A stretch of DNA of 64,000 nucleotides from contig CM055107.1 in NCBI GenBank assembly GCA_029204225.1, forward strand, positions 46,312,651 to 46,376,650, read 5' to 3'. The position numbers and the translations under genes were made by a program. The DNA comes from Diphasiastrum complanatum (Eukaryota; Streptophyta; Lycopodiopsida; Lycopodiales; Lycopodiaceae). Positions 55,780-64,000 of this stretch are shown one piece after another. Within the stretch, counting starts at the first letter, position 1. The number at the start of each line of letters is the position of its first letter. The notes under the pieces are model-generated. The model was given only the letters and a program-made list of their open reading frames with translations, was not told the DNA's origin and did not search any database.

Positions 55780-56129
55780 AAGCCGAGTATAAAGCTTTCA
55801 CCACTACAACAAAGGAGCTATTATGGACCAAGAGGCTACTTATGGAGCTGAAAGTCATGAGTTTAGATGTTGTTCCAACTCTCTACAATGACAACATTTC
55901 AGCCCAACACCTTGCAACCAATCCAATCTTCCATACAAGGTCAAAACATATTGAGATCTCTCATCATTTTGTGAGAGAGAAGGTGCAATCAAAGGAGATA
56001 TCTTTGGAGCATGTGGCAAGTAGTGAATGTATTGCTTATATCCTCACTAAACCACTTCAAAGAGCTGCATTTCTGAAGTTAAGATCAGCCCTAGGGTTGA
56101 TAAGCAAGTCTATGTTATCTTCAAACTAG
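55780..56129 (+). pseudogene. pol: Copia RNase H C-terminus (family A-like)
   Basis: Plus strand: TEAEYKAFTTTTKELLWTKRL, then LYNDNISAQHLATNPIFHTRSKHIEISHHFVREKVQ, then ECIAYILTKPLQRAAFLKLRSALGL and a stop at 56127. This is the Copia RNase H end, followed by a short GAGGAG purine tract and a family A LTR. The rest of pol is absent. Confidence 0.9.
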
Positions 56130-56139
56130 TTGTGAGGAG

Positions 56140-56345
56140 TGTTTAATTTACACAAGGTAGTTTGCACAATTACCACTTGTAAATGACTTTGAGGCCATGT
56201 TGTGGGATGTCACACGTGCCAAAAGCATAGGATACCTTATTCTAAGTCAAATCATTAACCTAGCTTTGGAATGGTACCTTTGGGATATGTCCAAAGAGTG
56301 CATAGATAGGGTAGAGAAAAAGTAGGAGCTAAAAATAGCATTTTA
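56140..56345 (+). repeat. Truncated 3' LTR of Copia family A
   Basis: Starts TGTTTAATTTACACAAG and matches the first 210 bp of 37,276-37,931 with few changes. It breaks off after aaaaatagcatttt. Confidence 0.9.
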
Positions 56346-57499
56346 AAAGGAGCTATTATGGACTACTTCAAAAATTTGATAATAGTTGTCCAAAATTTGA
56401 TATGAGGACCCATTGAGAATGCATGTCTGATTATCGTTGAAGAGCCATCATTGAACTAGAGTATCTTACCGAATTTTCGGTGTATTGCCAATGTAACCGA
56501 ATTTTATATTAATATATTGTGATGTTTGAGACTTTTTTAGGTTCTCTTTTCACCCAGCCCGTATGGAAATCAGAGATTGGCCAATATTTTTGTGCATTGG
56601 ATATTTGGAAAATATCAAGAATTTTTGACAAAGACCAACATTCTTCTCCAACCGATCTTTTTGGACCAAAAACGTCAATTAAAAGCGAATGAGAAATACC
56701 ATCACCAGAAAATTGGGCACCACAAGTATCAAATATCACACTAGAACAATGGGCCATGGAATAAAAATGGGCAAAACCCTCATACTTAAGGAAGTACCTA
56801 ATGCATAAGGGCCACCCAAAAATCATTTATCATGAGAGACCAGAAAAATGTCAAAGATCATCTGAAATTGAGAGGATGCTGACAAAATGTGAAATATCGG
56901 GCATAAGCCTTTGACTCAAGTTGACAAATGGGACATTTCTATTGGATGATGACATTGACCCACATGGGCCATGTACTTTGGTCATGGGTGCCCATGTGGC
57001 CCTATCCACACTCTTCAATGCCATTTAAGAGTCCACATGGCACAAAGCCAAAAACTCTATGTGAACCCTTGAAAATGAAATGTTGAATGGTCAAAGGGCA
57101 GGATGAAATGAGAAATCGAAAGGTTGGGCTGTCATCCATTGACGGATATACATGCATGGCCAGCCTCACGCAAAGAGAACCAGCTCTGCCTTTCATATCA
57201 TTATGCTTTCATGTTTGTTTTCTCGCGTAGCCTTGTAGAGGTGCGATGGTGATATTTCTTCTTCACGTAATTTGTTGAGGGTGATGGTGACCAACTCTCC
57301 TTTTATGAGAGTAGAAAGGATCGTGGAACTGATCGTTGTATTTGAGAATCTCTTGAGTTGATCTGTGAAACTGTCGCAGAGCCAACACATATTGGAGATG
57401 GAGAGTGTGATAGATTTCAATGTGTTCATGGAGAGATATGCAGCTGAAAGCATCTCATTTACTCTGAGTAACGTCAGTACTATTGAATATCCTGTTTCT
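56346..57499. other. No gene recognised; one 105-codon minus-strand ORF
   Basis: The frame at 56,509-56,826 (minus; starts MIFGWPLCIRYFLKYEG) has no recognised domain. The segment ends at the start of the right copy of the large repeat. The direct repeat may extend further left than 57,500. Confidence 0.35.
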
Positions 57500-58314
57500 G
57501 AGAGTATTGATCACTCGATGTAAGAGCTTCAACGGAATGGTACTTTGATTATGAGAACGATGGATTAACGGCCAAGTGTACTCCTGCTCAAGAGCTGATA
57601 TGGGCAAAGTATCAAAGCTCCAAATTCTGATTGACCAGCGTTGTTGCATTAATTACTTTGATTAAGATTTGTGGAGGCTGCATGCTGAGCGATTGATGCA
57701 GATCATGATCACTGACGCGATAGGGAGATGAATCCTAGCTAACAACGTGAGCATCCTCTGAACGCGTGTTGACTCACAGAAGTATCACCATGTTGCTCTC
57801 TATCCTCCATGAAAGATTTGAGGCATTCCATCGCTACTGCTGCAGCTGAGAACTATCATCATTGACCATCCTCACAGTGCGAATGCCACTCAATTTTCAA
57901 TGGAGTTTCATTTTATGGTGCGATCATCTGAAGAGACCATTGTTTCAGTACCTACATGAGCATGATTGCATTGAGCAGCACCTATCAGATACCAATTAAG
58001 AGCCAGTTGGGCGTGGCTATCCGCAAGAGTCCACCAGCTGGGAGCCTATTTATATGAGCTTCGGACCTGAGCAGACATCACTACTTTGATGTGAAACTGA
58101 GAGATTACCTTCAATCGATCTCTACGGGAGTGCTCACCACGCATTTAAGCAGTTTTATTATGAGTATTGGTCCGTACTGATCTAGCATCACATTTGAACT
58201 ATTCTTATTTGTCTCTATGTAGTGATGAGATAACTAATTTCATGATGACTCCTATCAAAGCATTGATCCATATGTGGGATTACCCTCGCTTGCTTCCCCT
58301 TGTCTTGGTATGTG

Positions 58315-58960
58315 TGTGAAAAAAGTGGATCTTGAATGGATCCAAACTCCCAGCTAAGATCTTTGCACAACAAGCTACAAAAGCTAGAAATGGCAAAGCA
58401 TCTTAATGCTACCTTTGATACACATGAACTTGACAAAGCATTCAAGAAAAAAAAGAAACTAATAAAAGGTACTGATGTCAGCCAAAAACAACAGCATACC
58501 AGCCCTATAATAGCAGCCTACCACTTTTGGAAACCTCTTAAGATCATACACAAAAGCTTGAAGACAATACAGAAAGCAATGCTCTCAATGGAGGAAGAAA
58601 CTGTGACAATGATCTATTGATCTCTCTCAACAATACAATAAGTTTCTCCAACCTGTTCTCCACGAATTTCAGCCTAATATAGGTGAGAGAGATGACTCTC
58701 TCTTCTCTCTCTAGAACTTAGGACCCAAATTTAGGACACCAGTAGCCTAAAATAGTCAATTTTGGCCTATATGCCCAAATAACATGATTTTGGTGTCATT
58801 TCAAAGGTCCTGAAGTTTGAGACTTCTTCAACATGAAATATATACTAAAATAAAAGTATCTAGGCCTCTTTCACACGTGTGAAATGTTATATCCAAAACT
58901 ATGTACAAAAATTGCCAGTTTAGGCCTCAAACTAGCTAGGAAATGTTGACAATTTTCACA
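58315..58960 (-). repeat. 3' LTR of Copia-related family B, right copy
   Basis: 646 bp, the counterpart of 817-1462 at offset 57,498, with a few substitutions. The palindrome TTTCACACGTGTGAAA is at 58869-58884. It contains the antisense ORF 58336-58620. Confidence 0.87.
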
Positions 58961-58973
58961 CTCCCTCTTCAAC

Positions 58974-60647
58974 TCAACTTGTTAGTTTTACAACACTACT
59001 TTGCTCCAACCTAAAAATGATCTCCATCATGATAATAGATCTCTTCTCAAGTGTTCTAATATGTACGATATGAAGTACAACATAATTGATATAGATAATA
59101 ATGTCCATATAGGATGCTTCACTATTTCTTACATCAATTTTACATAGAATGGTGAACATGATACATGTAAAAGAACATAGAATTATAATGAGAGAATTCC
59201 TCCATGTATCCACCTTTGAATTCTCTGTAAAACAACAGCAAACAAGTTTTAAGTGAAAGTAACCAACAAGTGTTGGCATGCCTCCTCCACATTCCACTAT
59301 GCCCATAGAGAATGCACCATGTATCTCCATGAATGAACCTCCATCACCACCTTGCCTTTGTAGATCTCCAATCCATGAAAGCCCTTGAGTGAATAAATGC
59401 CAAAATGATGTGTTATCTGATCCATTTGAATGAGCAAAACTTCAACTTGAAATACTTGAAGTATCTCCACAAGATTTGCATACAACCCTTGATCCTACAT
59501 TGTCAACAATTTGCCAATTTGCCAACACTAGGATGCTAGATCTTGAACTTTGCTCAAAAGTAAACATATTGACCACTTCAATATCTTTCAAGATTTGAAT
59601 GAATGCATGTACTTGACCATAAGAATCAGCAATGATAACTATTCCATCTCCAAGATCCAAAGGATGCAAAACTATGGAACTAGTTTCATTGAATTTTGAC
59701 AATTCCAACACATTGACATGACAATGTTCATATATGAGATTACACAAATAAGGTAGAGTAAAAGGACACTTCCTTGATGCTCCAAGAACCTTACTTGAAC
59801 CTTCAAGAACCTGTAAAAACAGATCCAAAATGCTTTGCCCATGTGGCTCCCCTTTGATGCTTTTGACTAGCTTCCAATTGCTACTTGCCTCTTGGTGTTG
59901 ATGAAGCAATTCAAGATCAACATCTTGATCTTCCAATAAAACATCAAGGACTTTTCATTTATAAACATCTTCAGATATGAACCTCTGAAGATACTCCCTC
60001 TCAAACACATGATTAACATCCCACAAGATCTCATCATTGCTTGATTTCAACCTTTCACTATAGTTAGTGAAAACAATGTGACCATCATAAACCAAAAGAT
60101 AGATTTTTACAATTCTATCCAACATGAAGTAGAGTAGATGAAGTTGAGTATCAGACCTAATCAAACCAGCCCATTTGAAATCAAACCAAACCTCAATGAG
60201 CTCACCAATGAGATCTTCCTTGCCTTGGAGAAATTGCCACTTGAGTTGCTTCATGTAGTCTTCTTCATCCAACCTTTTGTCATCTTGATCATGCATGAAC
60301 ACTCCACCACAATCATAGAAACCTTTGAGTTGATGAAGAGATGTAAGATACATGCCTTGAATCTTCCCAAGAGTCACTCTTCCTTTGCCCTTTCCTTCAC
60401 AAGACTCTCTCTTAATGATCACACCACAAAAGTTAGCAATCTCCCTCTTGATATTTGCATCATAAGAAATGGAAGATTCTCGAACATTAGAAGCCATGAA
60501 AAGAATACATAGTTCCTTCAACATAAGAATGATTGAAGTACTTTTTATTATCAAACCTGGACTTCTAATCAATGATATAGGTAATGATAATGAACCCTCA
60601 CTATCATTCACAAAAGCATCATTCAAAGTACATCTTACTTTAAACAC
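58974..60647 (-). CDS. Unrecognised ORFs of the gag-only element, right copy
   Basis: Counterparts of 1476-3149: frames 59,955-60,647 (230 aa), 59,442-59,936 (164 aa), 59,297-59,485 and 58,974-59,330. They differ from the left copy only by a handful of substitutions (for example T to I near residue 33 and R to I near the C-terminus of the 230-aa ORF), none of them a stop. No function assigned. Confidence 0.4.
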
Positions 60648-61336
60648 TTCACATTCATCTCTCCCTTTGACTTGAGATCTTCCTCACCAACTCTCACGAT
60701 AGAACCTTCTAATCTACTTTCTTTATGAATACATGTGACACCACTTGTTTCACAAATGACTTTTTTGGACTCATCACATAAATATACAAAAGAAACTTTT
60801 TCTTCAATCATGCTCAAAGCACCATCTCTTTCCAAATGAGTAAATAAGTGATTAGCAATAACCAGTTTCAAAGAAGAGTTTTCATCACCTCCATTGATGA
60901 AGTTAGCTCTCTTCTTACCTTTTTCATTTTTGCACTTGCCATGTAGTTCCATTGAAGAGCCACCAAGACTTGGAAATCTATGAGTAGAAGAGTTCAAACA
61001 TGATACTAATTTAGCACCACTAGACTCCATTTGACTAGTATGTAGCATTAGTCCATCTTCAAGATCCAATGGATCCAGAACATTGATCACAGATTCACCA
61101 AAAGTTGCCAAGTTAGCACAACAATAACTATCTCCAAGAAGCTCATTAGATCTCAACCTAGATCTAGCATAAGGAAGTTCTTTAGACTTTGCATAAGATC
61201 TACCAATCTTATTGATGCTAGGGATTGACTTTTGAAAGTTGAGAGAACCACCAACATCCATTTCATTCCTCTTGTTAGACATAACAAATGCATCAAGCTT
61301 GTAAAGTCTACCTTGTCGATTGCCCATAGCAATCAA
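60635..61336 (-). CDS. Chimeric pre-integrase/unknown ORF, right copy (233 aa)
   Basis: The translation is identical to that of 3137-3838. It begins with the GAG-pre-integrase-like GRLYKLDAFVMSNKRN and continues into unrecognised sequence. Confidence 0.5.
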   Translation of the reverse strand: MIAMGNRQGRLYKLDAFVMSNKRNEMDVGGSLNFQKSIPSINKIGRSYAKSKELPYARSRLRSNELLGDSYCCANLATFGESVINVLDPLDLEDGLMLHTSQMESSGAKLVSCLNSSTHRFPSLGGSSMELHGKCKNEKGKKRANFINGGDENSSLKLVIANHLFTHLERDGALSMIEEKVSFVYLCDESKKVICETSGVTCIHKESRLEGSIVRVGEEDLKSKGEMNVKCLK

Positions 61337-61396
61337 GACATCTCCCTTAGTAATGAAACAAACATCCCCAACAAACTTTGTCTTGTACCTTGTTTT

Positions 61397-62561
61397 TTAA
61401 CATTTGACCAACACTTGGCAAATTCCTTGAAAGTGAAGGAATGTAAAGAACACCATCAAGCTTACATTCCTATTAGTATAAAGGCAAATAGGAATTGAGC
61501 CAATACCTTTGATCTTACACTCACCACCATTTGGCATGTGAACGACTTTCTTGGTTCCAACATAAGAGATCAAAGAAGTAAAGAACTCCTTGTGACTAGT
61601 CATGTGTGAAGTAGATCCACTATCTATCCACCATGAAACCTTGTCACTTCCACTTGACATTAGACTTGAAGAACACATCATGAGAGAATCACAAGAATCT
61701 AGATCCTCATTAGAAGTACAAAAGCTGTTTTGCTTGCTACCTTCATTACTTTGCTTATTATGACATTCATTTGCAAAATGACCTTTTATCCCACAATAAA
61801 AGCACTTGAACTTTGACTTGTCTTTCTTTCTAAAAGAAGTAGAAGAGGAGGAGGAAGAGTGATCATCATGATTTGAGTTACCACCTTTGGACCATTTCCC
61901 TTTGCCTTTACCTTTGCCTTTGACTTTGCCTTTTGTGAAGAAAGCGTCTTCACCTCCACCTTGCAAGGATGCACCATCAAGCTTTGATTGCAACCTATGT
62001 TCTCTCAGCCAATAAGATTTCTTGCAAGTCAACCACACTTGGCAAGACTCTTTGAATGGCAAAAATTTGCACAAGGTTAGCATGTTCATCTAGCAAACCA
62101 TTCAACATAACCTGGACTATTTCACCATCTTTTATGTTTTCATCAATACATGCTAGATCATCACTTAAGGACTTAATCCTCAAGACAAATGCATGAGCAC
62201 TTTCACCCTCTCTTTGCCTACTAGAAAATATTTGCCTCCTTAGGGGCAATACCCTAGATGTGGACTTTGATTCAAAGAGCTTCTTCAAGGCATTCCATGC
62301 CTCACTTGCACTTTGACTATTACCAACTTCCTTGAGAAGTTCATTGATAACATTCATTTTAATGATATGAAGAGCCCTTTTGGCCTTCTTATCAAACCTT
62401 TGTTGCCATTGAACTATGGGTGGTCTCTCTTCAGTTCCTGGAACTATGTCCATGAGTTCATTCAACTCAAGTAAGGATTCCATCCTCACTTTCCAGGTAG
62501 AGTAGTTTGATGAACTCAACCTATCATTAGTTTCTAACATGATCCCACCATTGGAAGCCAT
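61397..62561 (-). pseudogene. gag: Copia gag-protease, frameshifted in the middle (right copy)
   Basis: The start is intact (ATG at 62561, MASNGGIMLETNDRLSSSNY) and the gag domain is open to about 62,005. There an extra base shifts the frame. The distal part (EHRLQSKLDG, CCHC zinc knuckle CFYCGIKGHFANEC, protease WWIDSGSTSHMTS) reads in a second frame to 61,397. The left copy is broken instead near its start. Confidence 0.88.
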
Positions 62562-63345
62562 GAATATAGTGATTCTTCAACTTTTAGGCTCTGTCCTAAT
62601 GCACCTAGCACTCCCTTTCCTCTCAACAAATGATGGATAAGGAGATCTCTGAAGATGTAGAACCCTAAAACACTTCTATCTTGAACCTGGCTGCTTTCCA
62701 AGCATAGAAAGGAAGATTGAAAACACATGCAACACTTTGCACACACTTAGAATGGATTACAAACTCAAACCAACCTGAACACACTCTTGCTTAAGCTCTC
62801 AAACTTTCCAGCAAGTGAACAAATCAAGCTATGGTGTGAAGAGTTACTTGCATTCTTGGAAAATACAAAAGACTAGGCTGCCAAGAATACCTAGAATTGA
62901 ACAAACTTGATCAACATATGATCAACACACTAAGATATTTTTAATAGCCTGTAAAACCAATGTAAACCACACTTCTAAAAGTTTATAAACCCCAGCAAGT
63001 GATAAATACAAGCTTTAGAGGTGAATGAAAAGAGCACACTTAGTGAATCACAAGACTAGCTTCACTAGCTTGTCAAGTCTTGGTGTTTAGATGTAGATCT
63101 AAGATCACTTCACATGAGAATGTTCCTCAACTTGTTAAGAACTTGAAAACACATTTGCATAATGGTTAAAACCTTCCAGCAAATTCTCCAATCAAATTAC
63201 ATTAGGAGAGTTACTTACATGCTCAACAAAGTACACTCAAAATTTATGCAAAAGATTGTTGACAATCTGTTCACCCAAAAAGGGATCTTTCATCCAAGTG
63301 GGAGCTTTGCTCAGCCTTTTGGAGAAATACAAAATCACTCAAAGA
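62562..63345 (-). other. Leader of the gag-only element, right copy
   Basis: Counterpart of 5062-5847 with a few substitutions and single-base indels. No primer binding site or LTR seen. Confidence 0.5.
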
Positions 63346-64000
63346 GTATTTGTCATCCACTTAAGGAGAAGGTTCATCCACTTAAGGAGAGTGTTCATCC
63401 ACAAAGGAGAGTGTTCATCCATAGAAAGTGGAGATTGTCAACAATACATTGAACAGAACATTGTTAGTATTGAATATGCACAAGCCTCACAATCAAAAAC
63501 ACTTTATAGTACCAATGCTTGTGTACCACCACGAGATCAACGAGGTTGTCAACGGTGCGAAGAGGAATGGTGGAGGTGGATGGAAGGTCAGATTGAGGGG
63601 TGAAGAAACGATTGGGAGGCAGTGGAAGGCGATATGGCGAGCGGTGTTGAGGTGGCACAAGGTGAAATTGCGACTCGAGAGGAGGCATGGTAGCATCAAT
63701 GAGAAATGTGGTGGTGGCTTCAGCCTGAGCGGTGTATTGGAGATCCTGGTTGAAGGTACGGTCTCTGCTAGTTTGGAAGTCGAAATGGGGAAAAGTTAGT
63801 TGGAGCTATTAGTAGTCGATAGTGGAGGTTGGATTCGATGAAGGAAAAATCAAAGATGGAGCAAGGATGGCGGATGGATGGATCATGGACAATGCATTAT
63901 AATGTACCAAGGCCGCATTACAGCAAATAGTGAGGGTGGTGGGATGGTATTGATGGTTGTCATAGTAAAGGTCCGGATCTCGTTATATGCAAGACGGAGG
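63346..64000. other. 20-bp tandem array and G-rich tail, right copy
   Basis: Counterpart of 5848-6499: the gttcatccac array to about 63,425, then the G-rich segment to the window end. Several single-base indels relative to the left copy alter all reading frames. Confidence 0.6.

Larger units (their letters stand above)
57500..64000. repeat. Right copy of the 6.5-kb direct repeat
   Basis: Near-identical to 1-6499 in the same orientation; the right end is cut by the window. All features of the left copy recur here: LTR, unknown ORFs, gag-protease, leader and G-rich tail. The copies differ by scattered substitutions and 1-bp indels, several of which break different reading frames in each copy. 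Sequence just left of 57500 cannot be compared because the window starts at the matching base of the left copy. Confidence 0.95.

Noticed and set aside
55800-55815. CACTACAACAAAGG, resembling a CACTA transposon terminal repeat
   Set aside because: It lies within the Copia RNase H coding sequence (TTTTKE) and has no partner or flanking duplication.

Overview
This window is a repeat-dominated, gene-poor stretch of a land-plant nuclear genome. Plant-type Ty1/Copia and Ty3/Gypsy retrotransposon relics, most with a tRNA-iMet-type primer binding site (TGGTATCA...), make up most of the recognisable sequence. CACTA (TNP2/DUF4218) DNA-transposon relics, long (GA)n/(CT)n tracts, a plant-type telomere motif (TTTAGGG) and short GT...AG introns complete the picture. 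The species cannot be fixed. The one intact host-like gene encodes a small secreted cysteine-rich protein of the KP4 killer-toxin-like family. Such genes are known from fungi and, among plants, from mosses, which weakly suggests a bryophyte or other non-seed plant.

Layout. 1-6499 is the left copy of a nearly identical direct repeat whose right copy is 57500-64000. It carries a minus-strand Copia-related element with an LTR, gag-protease and about 2 kb of unrecognised ORFs where integrase/RT should be. 6.6-11.2 kb is low-complexity sequence with relics of an intron-bearing Ulp1-like peptidase and a convergent unknown gene. 11.5-12.9 kb is a truncated KP4-like gene followed by (GA)n. 13.0-14.6 and 19.4-21.95 kb are two related CACTA transposase relics flanking a deleted Copia element (16.5-18.8 kb). 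23.6-27.2 kb is a boundary-complete but gag-less Copia element with a 5-bp target duplication. 27.4-28.6 kb holds GA microsatellites, a small dispersed repeat and a cluster of palindromes. 28.9-33.0 kb holds Gypsy and Copia remains. 33.8-35.7 kb holds the intact KP4-like gene. 36-37.2 kb is a CACTA-like relic. 37.3-41.9 kb is a Copia element interrupted by the LTR of the family found in the terminal repeats. 42.6-50.7 kb is a large decayed minus-strand Gypsy element with a second RNase H after its integrase and a further 3' coiled-coil ORF. 52.4-53.7 kb is a third, dead KP4-like copy. 53.9-57.5 kb holds small fragments of several elements.

Almost nothing here works as a pathway. The window records nested transposition and segmental duplication. 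The points most worth attention are the intact KP4-like gene with two decayed sister copies on the same duplicated segment, the gag-only Copia-related element with long unassigned ORFs kept in both copies of the 6.5-kb repeat, the accessory domains of the Gypsy element, and the cluster of GCGTGGAT-ATCCACGC palindromes. All boundaries were read by eye without database searches.
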